Positions 33,152 to 43,944 of a DNA stretch of 64,000 nucleotides are shown here, piece after piece. This DNA is from Agriotes lineatus (Eukaryota > Arthropoda > Insecta > Coleoptera > Elateridae): contig CALNHX010007595.1 of assembly GCA_940337035.1 (NCBI GenBank), positions 1-64,000 of the forward strand, given 5' to 3'. Numbering within the stretch: position 1 is the first letter of the stretch; each line of letters begins with the position of its first letter. The notes beneath the pieces are model-generated. The model saw only the letters and a program-made list of their open reading frames with translations, did not search any database and was not told where the DNA came from. The translations under genes were made by a program, and so were the position numbers.

Positions 33152-36100
33152 AATATCACCTATGTGTAGAAACACACATAGGTGCTATTTCACGGCGTAT
33201 TATTTTGGTATCCTATGCGAAACAAGTTGTAACTTGCATCACATAAGAGATATTCTAGTGGTGTTTGCAATGCCAACAAAGTGCACAAGGTGTTGTTTAT
33301 TTCGATTTTAATTAGTAATAATTAGTGTCAAATGAGAGTAGGCGTTTAAGGTAAGTGTTTTCCATTAATCCTAAGCATAATTCTCTTTCTGTTAGTGTAA
33401 GTAGTTTATATTGAAGAACAGCGTTGAACTAAAATAAATAACACGTAACCATAGTGTTGTTGTTTGTAATCGTCACATGTTTCTGTTGTAACATTTTAAT
33501 TAGAATAAGAATAATTATTACAATTATCTTTCTTTAGCCCAGTCGTGATTAAGAAAAATCTTCTCTTGTATTGAAATATTCTTAAAAAATTTTGGTAAAA
33601 ATAAAAGTTGATAAATATAAGTATCAGGTTGGGTTTTTAAAACAAAATATAGCGGGGCACAAAAAGTGTACAAAATAAATTTGAAGCTAACCGATATATC
33701 TAGACTGTGTTTAAATAAGTTTTTGACTTGGAATTTTTTAGGCGCCAACTGGAGGGTACAGTATAAAACGTAGTAAAAATGATGCTGAGCTTCAAAATGA
33801 AGACGGTACTACAGCAACTGAATCGAATGTGACAGCGTGCGAAAAAGATTCTTTGTTGATGGAAATTACAGATAACGAGTTATTGCAACTTGTAGAATCA
33901 GAGTTTAGGGCCGGAACTGAAAACGTCATGTCGCAACTTCATACAATCGAAAGTAATCTAGAATTTTTATCGCAAGTTGAACTGTTGGAACTTACAAAAA
34001 ATATTGGAGTAGAGGAGATTGGCAATACTGAAATATTTGAAGAACTCAATTTAACTAATCTGGAGACAACTTGTCCCAGCAGTGATTTTGGATTGCCAAG
34101 TATTCACGTTAACATTGAAGACTAAGAATTTGACAAATTATTATCTATAAAAGAAACGGAAGTAAATATCAGCCACAACATATCAGAGAAAGAAAATATA
34201 GAAATACATAAATTACAAGATACGGACAATAACAATTTAACGGGAAAAAGTGATAATTTAGAAAACAAAGCAATTGACTTAAAGATGTTAGAAAAGGAAT
34301 CTGAAGATGAAAAGGATGTTACTAATAGAATAAAATTAACTATTTCTAAATCTAGAAAAGAGGCAAGTTTGAGAAGGGCTGTTGGTGACGAGTATTTGGG
34401 TTATAAGAGGTCAGAAGGTAAAATAACTTACAATATAAAAAGAAATACAAGGAAAATTGGAGATCGCTGTAGCCATACGACACAGATTGCTAGAAAGTGT
34501 GGGAGTACATTTCTGTGTGCTTCTATTTCGGATCGCAAAAGAGAATAAATTTTTACCCACTTCTGGAAGAATTTGTCAACTTGGCCTGAGAAAAAAGTGT
34601 TCATCAATAGTTAAGTAAGTTCCAGAGGTATAAAGCGCAGAAGAAAAGAAACCATCCTAAAGAATATAAGAAAACCGGAAGGATTCGATATACAGTTACC
34701 AAAGGAAAATGGTGTGTCGTAGATTCTTATTAATCACTTTGAACTTAGGTGAAGACACGTTTAAAAGATGCGTTTGCAAGAATAGAGAGTATGAGACTAA
34801 CAATTTCATCAGTGCAGAATCGGATAATGAGTTTGAAAAAGAAGGCCAAGGGACGAAAAAAAGGTTAGCTAATAGAGCAAAGTTAAATGGTCGTAGTAAA
34901 CGAAAGAAGCACGAAATACTTGGAGTAAGACAAAACTTGCAAGCTACAAAGGTAAACAATATTAAGAAATGGTTAGACGAAATCCCAAAGGTACCGAGCC
35001 ATTATTGCCGATCTACTTCACAAAATATTTACGTAGAATTCATCTTTAGATTACCCTTACACATGTATAACGTATTTTTAGAATGGGGCAAAGTAAAGAA
35101 CCTTTCACCTATTGAAAGAAAACTTTTTGACAAGGTACTCAAAGAAGAGAAAGCAACCTGCAAGCCTCGTAAAGACCAGTGAGATATTTTTTCAGCATGA
35201 AAAATAGGTAATATTGAGGAGACAACCTACAAATTGCACATTGAAAAAAAGGACAGGTGTCGAGAGGCTAAAAGAGCAGCCAAGGAAAATACTTCCCGAA
35301 ATAGACTTGTAGTTACCACGGACTTGCAAAGTGTACTTCTTTGCCTAAAAACTCTTACATCTGCCTTGTATTATAAACAAAAGTTACAGTTACATAGCAA
35401 ATGTACATTTGTATGTGTGGAATGAAGTTGAAGATGGTATATCAGCTAACGAATTTACATCATGTCTTATTCACTATCTGAAAAATATCAGTTCTGAGTT
35501 CAAATAAGTCATATTATCAGATGGTTGCAATTACCAAAATAGAAACAAAGTGCTAGCAAGCGCTTTAAGCGATATAGCTAAAAAAAATCCATCAAAATAG
35601 ATCAATTTTATTTGGAAAAGGGCCAGACGATGATGGAGGCAGACAATGTACGTTCTGTTCTTGAACATTACTTTAAAGCACCTATTAATTTGCCATCGGA
35701 CTATATAGTAAGAATGCGACTTGCGAGACCAAAACAACCCTATAATGTGATTGTGCTTAACCACGATTTCTTTTTAAATTACGACAATCTACCCTCGAAC
35801 TTACCTTCCATACGCCTAGGAAAAAAGGTAGGAGACCCTACAGTGACAGACATACGACAACTTCGATACCTTCCTAATGGAACTATTAGCTATTGTTTGG
35901 ATTACAACGAACAATGGAGCCCTTGCCGACCAGTTCCAGCTCATATTGTTTCACCAGATCCGCTATACCTTCAACGAATCCCTATAACCGAAACCAAGCA
36001 TAACCATTTGCAGGATCTGAAATCGTCCATCGAGAAAGATCATCATCCATTTTACGATAATCTTCCATTTTTACCAGATAAAAAATTATCTGTTGGGACG

Positions 36101-36585
36101 AAAAGTAAAACAGCTGATAAGAAAAAGTAAATAAACTCAAAAACTTTATATTAAGGTTATATAACTACTCAGTTTGTAAACGAATAGGGTAAGTTTGTAT
36201 ACTAAAAGTACTTTAGTAATATTATTTCACTATTTGTAACAGTTAATATTTCTTTTTTTTATAATGTCTTCTGCCAATGTAAATGTTACCACAAAATGTT
36301 ACTTAATACATAATTCAGAAATATAACATGAGTATTATTAATTACACAATTTCTCCTATGTGGAACATCTTGTCCTTTAAAATATCTCCTATGTGAAATA
36401 AAATAGTAAAAGTCGGATTTAAAAGATGATATCATATAACATATTAACTAATTTACTGTTTAAATTCAGTAATACTACTTCTAAATAACTGTTCGTCTAA
36501 GTCACATCAGGAACTATTTTGTATTGGTTTATTATTTAGCTTTTGTGTTTCCTGAAAAGTTTTGGATTTTCACATAGGAGATATT
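33152..36585 (+). mobile_element. DUF7869-like transposon flanked by short TIRs
   Basis: The putative left end AATATCACCTATGTG (33,152) is the near-complement of CACATAGGAGATATT at 36,571-36,585. The core CTCCTATGTG recurs inside both ends (33,169-33,185, 36,352, 36,385), giving several subterminal copies. Between them is a gene of a widespread insect protein family that I believe is transposase-derived. The right end abuts a LINE fragment that starts immediately after it, so the element probably inserted there. No clear target duplication was found, so the exact ends remain tentative. Confidence 0.6.
33742..36130 (+). pseudogene. DUF7869-like putative transposase (broken)
   Basis: After an acceptor TTTTTTAG at 33,741 the reading begins PTGGYSIKRSKNDAELQN, then a long acidic region (33,829-34,125). 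A stop and frame changes follow. Next come YKRSEGKITYNIKRNTRKIG (34,400), a basic stretch and RKKHEILGVRQNLQATKVNN with VPSHYCRSTSQN (34,900-35,020), LHIEKKDRCREAKRAAKEN (35,237), TTDLQSVLL (35,316), a broken SDGC.YQNRN block (35,518) and LEKGQTMMEADNVRSVLEHY (35,610). The last frame (35,612-36,130) is intact with LPNGTISYCLDYNEQWSP. The D, D and E residues in the last three blocks look like an RNase H-like triad, which is my inference. Family members are usually annotated only as uncharacterised. Confidence 0.6.
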
Positions 36586-36586
36586 G

Positions 36587-37129
36587 AAGAATCAGCGACG
36601 CATTATGTTTGATGCAAAAACCAAAGCTTTATTGTGCACTTCACTTTTGTTATCTAAGGTGAACTATTGTGACGCTGTGTATGGTTTCAACATAGATTTT
36701 AGAGATAAACAAAGAATACAGTGCCTTCAAAATTCTTATGTCTGCTTGATATACGGAATTCGTAGGTACGAAAGGCTTAGTTACAGGCTGAGAGATCTAA
36801 AGTGGCTAAACATGAGTAATCGACGACTACTAAATGCGGCTTGTCTTTATCATACCATTATGATTTATAAAAGTCCCCCATACTTGTATAACAAGATCAG
36901 TTTCAGATCTGATATTCATAATCTAAATCTTCTTCACACTACCGCATTTTATGAGCGATCTTACTCATACTGCATTGTAAAGATGTATAACAATTTTTGC
37001 TCTCATATAAAATTACTATCTAAGGGTAAATTTAACGTTATTCAAATTGATGTTTGCTGGTCTGGCACTTTGAATGCCTGCATTTGGAAAATGACACATT
37101 ATTATTTTCAACATTGCATATTGTTTTAA
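36587..37129 (+). pseudogene. LINE RT 3' fragment (CR1/Jockey-like)
   Basis: About 180 codons open, the domain after the RT catalytic box: LLLSKVNYCDAVYG, QCLQNSYVCLIYGIRR, LKWLNMSNRRLLNAACLYHT, KSPPYLYNKISFRSDIHNLN. The block order SKLxYGDxVYG..QN..RxIxG.R matches CR1/Jockey-group ends. 5'-truncated, as LINEs usually are, here possibly by the transposon directly upstream. Confidence 0.8.
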
Positions 37130-37334
37130 TTAAAATTAGTTATTAATTGTTGTAGGTTTTCATTTTTTTGCGATACTGAGAGCAATGACCGAATCTATAT
37201 TTAATTTTATTAGGGGTTAAGTTAGAGCAGTTGATAGTTTGTAACTGTCGAACTGGAATTCGCCTCTTGAAGTTTTATTTATTATATATATTTTCAGTCG
37301 CTTTGTAATAACGTATAATAACAGGCATTATTAT

Positions 37335-37600
37335 TATTCATATATATAATAGACTTGTCTGTCCGTCCGTCCGGGACGCTGTTTCAGCAGCCAAACCGTA
37401 AGAGATAGAGAAAAAAGTTATGAAAGTTATATGTTTGGAATGGTCATGTCAGGTCAGGAACGGAATTTCAGTCACGTGACACTTCCGGTTTTCGAGAAAT
37501 CACGTGATTTCCGTCCGTGCGGGACGCTGGTCCGTCCGGGACGGTCTTTTTTGTTTTATTAAATGAGACATTTGTCTCACTCGACTGCTAGTTATTATTA
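37335..37600. repeat. GTCCGTCC-type repeat
   Basis: Contains GTCCGTCCGTCCGGGACGCT, CAGCAGCCAAACCGTAAGAG and, 130 bp on, a second CCGTCCGTGCGGGACGCTGG. Between them a palindrome AATCACGTGATT lies near 37,500. No coding. It looks like one copy of a dispersed repeat. Confidence 0.5.
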
Positions 37601-37753
37601 ATTGTTTTGTCCATTATAACGTTGAAGGGTCTTAAGTCTGTTGTTATTGAGATTGATTCAGTGAAGTTATTACTACTATTTTTGTGAAGTTGTTAGTGTT
37701 TATGTTTTCAATTAATTGCAGAGGAGTTCTTGGTATCACATTTTCATCTAGTA

Positions 37754-38345
37754 CAGTGTGTCTGCTTAAGTTCGCACCATATGGAAAAATTTTTTAGTAG
37801 ATATTAATTTTACGAAAAAAAGTTATTTTTTATAAAAAGTTCTGCATGGTCCAAAACTTATGATACAATCATTAGATATCATTTTTTTAAGCCGTATACG
37901 AGGAATGTCAAAAAATATGAATTCTGCTCAAGAGTAAAGTATCTTTAGTTGTAACAATATCGAAAATTGTTATTAATAAAAGTTGATGAGAATCAAAAAC
38001 TACGTTCAAATATCAAATTACACCTATCTACGATGAAAATCAGGTTTTGTTATTTTTCACATTGTTTTTAAGTTGTTTCATTATCAAAATAATGCAACAT
38101 AGAGGTTACGAGAAGTAAAGGTTATCAAAGTTTTAACGAATAAAGAGATAACTGAAAAAAGTCTCCGAACATGTTAAAAATAAGGTTTTCCATATGAAAC
38201 AACTTAAAAAAAATGTGAAAAATAACAAAACCTGATTTTCATCCAGAACCAGACCATGCAGAACTTTTTATAAAGAATAACTTTTTTTCGTAAAATTAAT
38301 AATAAAACAGTTTTCCATATGGTGCGAACTTAAGCAGACACACTG
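37754..38345. mobile_element. Mariner-type foldback MITE, 592 bp
   Basis: Ends CAGTGTGTCTGCTTAAGTTC and its complement, flanked by TA on both sides. The arms continue through GCACCATATGGAAAA and CTGCATGGTC. A second inner inverted pair (ATCAGGTTTTGTTATTTTTC and complement) makes most of the element fold back. No transposase. TA duplication and CAGT-type ends fit Tc1/mariner mobilisation. Confidence 0.9.
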
Positions 38346-39431
38346 TATATTGATGACGTCACTTAGGTTAATTCCGTCAAACGATTTCCACAAATCTATA
38401 AAGAATAGGTAATTAGATATGCTGGGGTTGAAATTCCGGTGATTTTTCGATTATTTGGCGTATAATGTATAGTAGATAACAGAAGTCGTAATGAAAACGC
38501 GAGTGACACAGCTGCAGCCTTGCAGCCCATAGTTGATGAATTGTTGTGGAACCGCTGATCACATTCTCTCGCAAAATGTATTGCACATGCTCAAAAGTTT
38601 GTTCTTGTGCATGTGCCCTTCATTAAATATATTTCTGTGTATGTGCTCATGGCCTTTCGGCAATTATAAACAGTTTTGTGGTTTTAACTTGTTACGATCC
38701 GCGTTTTAATGTTGATATTAGGCATTTGTGACACTTAAACCGCAACATATTTACCATCTGACAATCGTTGGTGAGAAAATTGTTAAAGGAGTTCGTTTCA
38801 TCTATTTCAGACCGTACTTGCAGTGGATCTGTAATATAACCTGAAATACGTAAAACTTCTCGTTTACAGGCGATGTGTCTGGTATGTATCACAATATAGT
38901 GTGGGTGCCGGCATATGCAACCTAGGGAAACACCAGTAATAAATTCTGATAAGTCGGATCGGTCTCACTGCACGCATACAATACATTTATTTACATTGTT
39001 CTACTCAAGTTATATATCGACATATTCCTCAATTTTGACTATAAATATTATAATTCATGGTTTATTTTCGCTTACAGTTCCATTTAATTTTAATTTGTAA
39101 AAAACTTACCGACTTTGTTATGTTGCGTATGCTGCCGGGCACAGTGTATAACAATACATTATTCGTAAATGACCAATAATATTTTGGTAAACGAATGACC
39201 GGCAAGCATATAATACAAATTTCTTCTTCTTTCAGAATCTGGACGAAACTTCCAAGTGTAGCATCTGATGAAATAGGGACCAGATGTCTTTTCTGATTCT
39301 GTAGATTTACTTCGCAGGCTTCAGGTATAAATTTAATCAATTGTCACTTGAACATGGGAAACAATCGTTAGCAGTCTGAAAACACTTCCCCTGCTCAAAA
39401 ATATATCAAACATGTGTATGTAGTATAGTAT
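38346..39431. other. No confirmed gene
   Basis: Two short minus-strand open frames (38,692-38,892 and 39,062-39,340) have no known motif. The second, with SSDATLGSFVQILKEEEICI, has a donor-like CGGTAAGTT near 39,105 and could be an exon, but there is no further support. Confidence 0.3.
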
Positions 39432-39712
39432 ATTAAAATACAAGTTGCAAAAGGCATCTATTTAAGCACGATTTTGAAATTCCAAAACGAGCCGCATAGC
39501 GGCGAGTTGAGGAACAAATGAGCGCTTAAAGGACCTTCCTATTTTGCCGCTTTATAACATTTTATAAATTAAAAATAAAAATATTTTCTATTTTGCGTTG
39601 AGAATAAATCCATTCTAGCACCCAAGTGACTTATTGTAACACTCAAATGACGTCATTTGGGTGCTTGAATGGAGTTATTCTAAATGCAAAATAGAAAAAC
39701 TTGTATTTTAAT
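39432..39712. mobile_element. Foldback MITE, 281 bp
   Basis: The ends ATTAAAATACAAGTT and AACTTGTATTTTAAT are exact complements. An inner hairpin at 39,583-39,706 pairs TTTTCTATTTTGCG..GAGAATAA with its complement and CACCCAAGTGAC with GTCATTTGGGTG. TA flanks are possible on both sides. No coding. Confidence 0.75.
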
Positions 39713-40290
39713 ATTAGTTATCCTAAAGTTGTTTATAAACCGGTTAATTGTAATTCTTAAAATGACTTATTGATTACCTACTATCTTTGATAGTTAATCT
39801 ACCATTTTTACCGTTGGTAAATTATTACTGAATTTGATTACTTACTTACTGATTCGATACTACACATACTTTGTTTTGAAAATGTTCCTTGAACCTAAAT
39901 AAACTTACATCTTATGGTAATATATTATTTGCATGTGTATAATAATTAAAAGTTTTTTAATGCAGTTTATCTTGCATTTTGCAAGTTAGGTTTCTACAAA
40001 ATATATACTTACGTACGTAAAGATTTGATTTACTTATGTAATAACATTTTTGCTTTGAATAAGATTTACTACAAGTTTGAAAATGCACTGATATTTAAAA
40101 TTACAAACTTTCATCAATTGTTAACATCTAAAATTACTGAGCAAGTAATTTTAATAAGTTTGAAATGTGTTATTTGTTCTTATTCTTTTGAATGTACATT
40201 ACATCGATACCAAAATATAGTGCAATAGGGGATCATTTACTGTTTGTTTCGTAGACCATATTAATTATTTTATTTTATCCTATTAAATAT
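39713..40290. other. AT-rich stretch, no gene seen
   Basis: No gene or repeat recognised besides chance open frames. Confidence 0.4.
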
Positions 40291-41618
40291 GCAACGAGTT
40301 GCGTTAAGATGCATTTAACAGCACTAGTGTAGTTAAGAAAAATAACATACCGATACTTTATTAGCATTTATCACATGTTGACAGCACTGAAGTGTATTAT
40401 TAGTGACAATGTCAGTCTATGTCAAATTAGATGTTAGTAGGTTAGGTTTTGTTTGTTATTTGACATAGACTGACGCAAAACTTAACCTGCTAATCTCGAA
40501 TTTAACATAACCTGACAGTGCTACCAACAATACAGTATTGAGTGATACCACCATAGCCATAGCAGATATGTCTCGCTGTTGTGTCATTAAAAACAATTTT
40601 TCGTATGTTTTGAAAAAGATTAGTATTTTAGGATAAAATAAACCGTGTTACGATATACGTAACGTTATCTGCTTTCTACATTCCTCAAGAATTTAAAAGA
40701 ACTCGCTCCTAACGTCGCTCGTTCATTCAAACTATTCTCTTGTAATGTAAAAAGCTTGATAACGTTACTTGCTTCGTAAATTACTATTATGTTATTATGA
40801 CAATAACTCCTTAGCAACGAGTTGCGTTAAGATGCATTTAACAGCACTAGTGATGTTAAGAAAAATAACATAACGATACTTTATTAGCATTTAATTACAT
40901 GTTGACAGCACTGAAGTGTATTGTCAGTCTATGTCAAATTCGATGTTAATAGGTTAGGCTTTGTTTGTTATTTGACACAAACTGACACAAAACTTAACCT
41001 GAAAATCTCAAATTTAACATAACCTGACAGTGCTACCAACAATACAGTATTGAGTTATTATCTTACTAGTGATAGCACCACTCGCAGTTGTGTCATTAAT
41101 AACCATTTTTCCTATTTTTTTAAAAGATTAGTATTTTAGGCTAAAATAAACTGTGTTACGATATACGTAATGTTATCTGCTTTCTACATTCCTCAAGAAT
41201 TTAAAAGAACTCGCTCCTAACGTCGCTCGTTCATTCAAACTATTCTCTTGTAATGTAAAAAGCTTGATAACGTTACTTGCTTCGTAAATTACTATTATGT
41301 TATTATGACAATAACTCCTTAGCAACGAGTTGCGTTAAGATGCATTTAACAGCACTAGTGATGTTAAGAAAAATAACATAACGATACTTTATTAGCATTT
41401 AATTACATGTTGACAGCACTGAAGTGTATTGTCAGTCTATGTCAAATTCGATGTTAATAGGTTAGGCTTTGTTTGTTATTTGACACAAACTGACACAAAA
41501 CTTAACCTGAAAATCTCAAATTTAACATAACCTGACAGTGCTACCAACAATACAGTATTGAGTTATTATCTTACTAGTGATAGCACCACTCGCTGTTGTG
41601 TCATTAATAACCATTTTT
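40291..41618. repeat. Tandem repeat, three units of about 508-523 bp
   Basis: Units begin GCAACGAGTTGCGTTAAGAT at 40,291, 40,814 and 41,322. Units 2 and 3 are almost identical (508-bp period); unit 1 is more diverged and 15 bp longer. Each unit has an inverted pair GTCAGTCTATGTCAAA/TTTGACA.A.ACTGAC and the block TTAACATAACCTGACAGTGC. The third unit is cut by a TIR element at 41,619. This is satellite-like and probably continues elsewhere in the genome. Confidence 0.9.
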
Positions 41619-41735
41619 ACTTCCTTTTACGATAAAGGAAGTATTGGATTCACCCCAAAAATTCGAAATTGAGTTTTCAACGGATCTTCACGTTTTAGAG
41701 TCCCCTGATCCCAAAAAACATATTTTTTTTCATTG

Positions 41736-41769
<34 letters not shown>

Positions 41770-42286
41770 GTGTGTGTGTGTCTGTCTGTGAACAGAATAT
41801 CTCAAAAACCAAAAGAGGTATGGCGTTGAAACTTCATATATAAGTTTTGTGTACTATGTAGATGAGACAGCAAGCTTTTGAAGAAAATCGCATAACCGGA
41901 AGTAGGTGTTTACTCTTGCGATTTTTCAGTTTTTTTCGATTTTTTCAAAAACGGCTCTAACGATTTTTTTTAAACTTTACATTTTTCTTACATTTTTAAT
42001 GTGTATTGATGTGAGATAGGTAATTTTCCAGTTGAATACTTCTAAAGTGGGTTTCTTTTGTTTTTTTTTTCTATTTTTTTTATTAACTCCTATTTTAAAT
42101 AAAACACCCGGTATATTATTACATTTTCGAATTCACCTTAAAATTCTAGAGAAAATTTGTCTCTTCAACTAACGCTCTATTTTGTACCGTTTTTGTAGAA
42201 TTTGTAATTTTTGAAAATGTTTGACAAATTTTTAAAAATTAAAAATGAAATTTTTGACTAATTATAAGATCACTGTAAAAGGAAGT
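41619..42286. mobile_element. TIR element with CTGT/GT microsatellite, 668 bp
   Basis: It begins ACTTCCTTTTAC at 41,619 and ends GTAAAAGGAAGT at 42,286, and interrupts the third unit of the tandem array. After a 5' part like the other CTGT-family copies it holds (CTGT)n(GT)n at about 41,737-41,790, then AT-rich DNA. No coding. The superfamily is unknown. Confidence 0.7.
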
Positions 42287-42332
42287 TGTGTGAGTGTATC
42301 ACACCAGATTTTTTAAATGCCGCTTACTAAGG

Positions 42333-42737
42333 CTTACTAAGGGCCGTCTTGCCATTAGATAGAAAATGTAATTACCAATCAAACGATATGCATCATGCAC
42401 TACTTTATCTTTACCTGAGACTAAAAATTAATTAATTGATTAGTTTTGTTTACTTATTTAAAAAACTAAAGTTGGTGTCACTTCCGATTTCACCGGAAGT
42501 GACACTAACTTTGGTTATTTAAATAGATTATTCTATATGTTTTATGTCTTTTGGAATCTACGACTCAAATTACATACAACAGTGTTGCCAAATTTGCTTA
42601 GGTATTATTAGTTATTACATAAAAATATGAAAAAATTATTAATTTTCAGTTTCAGATACAGATAAATTAGTGCATGATGCATATCGTTAGATTGGTAATT
42701 ACATTTTCTATATAATGGCAAGATGGCCCTTAGTAGG
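42333..42737. mobile_element. Foldback element, 405 bp, with nested hairpin
   Basis: Arms of about 100 bp (42,333-42,433 and 42,640-42,737) are about 95 percent complementary and share CTTGCCATTA.ATAGAAAAT and GATATGCATCATGCACTA. In the spacer a second, near-perfect hairpin lies at 42,468-42,512 (AAAGTTGGTGTCACTTCCG and complement). A related ACTTCCG-like motif recurs at 43,022-43,060. Confidence 0.85.
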
Positions 42738-43224
42738 TGACAAAAAAGTGACTTTTTCTTAAAAAAAGGGTTTAGCAAATTATATTCTTTTATTAAAGGT
42801 TTGTTATTGACCTTATTGATAAAATAGCTATAATTAACAGTTGCTAGAGTCAATTAGAATAGATTTTTTCAAGCCAAGGCCTTCTATGGTAAAACATAAA
42901 AATTGAAAAATAATTATTTTGATTAAAAAAAAAATAAATTTGGCAAGACTATTATATGTAGTTTGACTCGTAGATTCAGAAAAATATAAAATATACAGAG
43001 TGTTCCGTTTAAAATATCACAGTTGGTATCATTTCCAGTAAAACCGGAAATCAGCTATTTTGAATATATCTATCGACCAATCAGAAATTATGTATACTAT
43101 CTTGGTATAAAATTTTATCAAAATCGATTTATAAATAAACAAGATATAAGTATGGCCCTAGTCTCATTGTCACCCGGTATACCAGAGACGCCAATGTCGT
43201 TAGAACTGGATTTTTGAGACGTAG
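42738..43224. other. AT-rich stretch, no gene seen
   Basis: No coding region. A TTGGTATCATTTCC..GGAAATC hairpin near 43,024 resembles the nested hairpin of the preceding foldback. Confidence 0.4.
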
Positions 43225-43345
43225 GAAGTATTGTAATCACGAAAAAATCGCCTTCCGAGATTTCTTCAGATCTTCACGTTTCAAGGTTCCTAGATGACGA
43301 AAAAGAGGTTTTTTTAATTCCATCTGTTTGTCTGTCTGTCTGTCT
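43225..43345 (+). repeat. CTGT-type dispersed repeat, copy 3
   Basis: GGAAGTATTGTAATCACGAA, GAGATTTCTTCAGATCTTCACG, GATGACGAAAAAGAGG and TCTGTCTGTCTGTC in the same order as in the copies at 2.8 kb and 41.6 kb. Confidence 0.6.
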
Positions 43346-43459
43346 GTCTGCCTGTTGGAAGTATAGCTGAAAAGCTATTTGTCGGAAGAAGACGATATTT
43401 TGCGTACATATTATATATATACCTCGCATGAAACCGGTACAATTGCAGACAAATATATA

Positions 43460-43745
43460 CAGGGTGAGCACCTTAAAAAAAGAAATTTGTTTATTTTTGG
43501 GTTAATTTTGAAATAGAAGGAAGTAATAACTTTCACATAGGTCAGGCTTTACATTTTTCGAAAATACGACTCAACCGATACAGTATAATGTTACAAAAGA
43601 GTAAAAAGTTTCAAGAATACCACCGTTCTGTGACTCGGTGGCGTAGTTGGATTTATCGATGCAGATACGATCTCTACGTAGGGGTGCGGTTACGATCGCT
43701 CTGAAGATGCGGCAGGTTCAAACCCCAGCGGGATACATTTTTTTA
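43460..43745 (+). repeat. SINE-like unit with pol III A and B boxes, copy 1
   Basis: It opens CAGGGTGAGCACCTTA, has an exact A-box consensus match TGGCGTAGTTGG at 43,639-43,650 and a B box GGTTCAAACCC at 43,715-43,725, and ends in a T-rich run that could stop pol III. The A-B distance (76 bp) is longer than in a tRNA. It cannot be a normal tRNA gene because the cloverleaf does not form. The same head occurs at 59,605 on the minus strand. Confidence 0.6.
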
Positions 43746-43944
43746 TTTGAAAATATATTTAATTTATTAGAAATGTGAAGATATTTTTACTACTAACTTA
43801 ATTTGATTTTTAAAATTATTTATTGTTATAATGTCGAAGAGTGAAGTTTTCGGTAAAGCCTTTTACAGATTTTTTAAATTTCGAAACAAGAATGTGGTTC
43901 AAATAAAAATGAAATATTCATTTACGTGCAAAATAATATTGTAC

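Noticed and set aside
40291..41618. CRISPR-like array
   Set aside because: Units are 508 bp, contiguous and nearly identical, without spacers; the genome is eukaryotic.
41627..41829. Open frames on both strands over the CTGT run
   Set aside because: Made of the microsatellite (QTDRQTDR and SVCLSVCL repeats); not genes.
43639..43725. Possible tRNA gene from A and B boxes
   Set aside because: Spacing is 76 bp and no acceptor or anticodon stem can be formed; better explained as a SINE-like unit.
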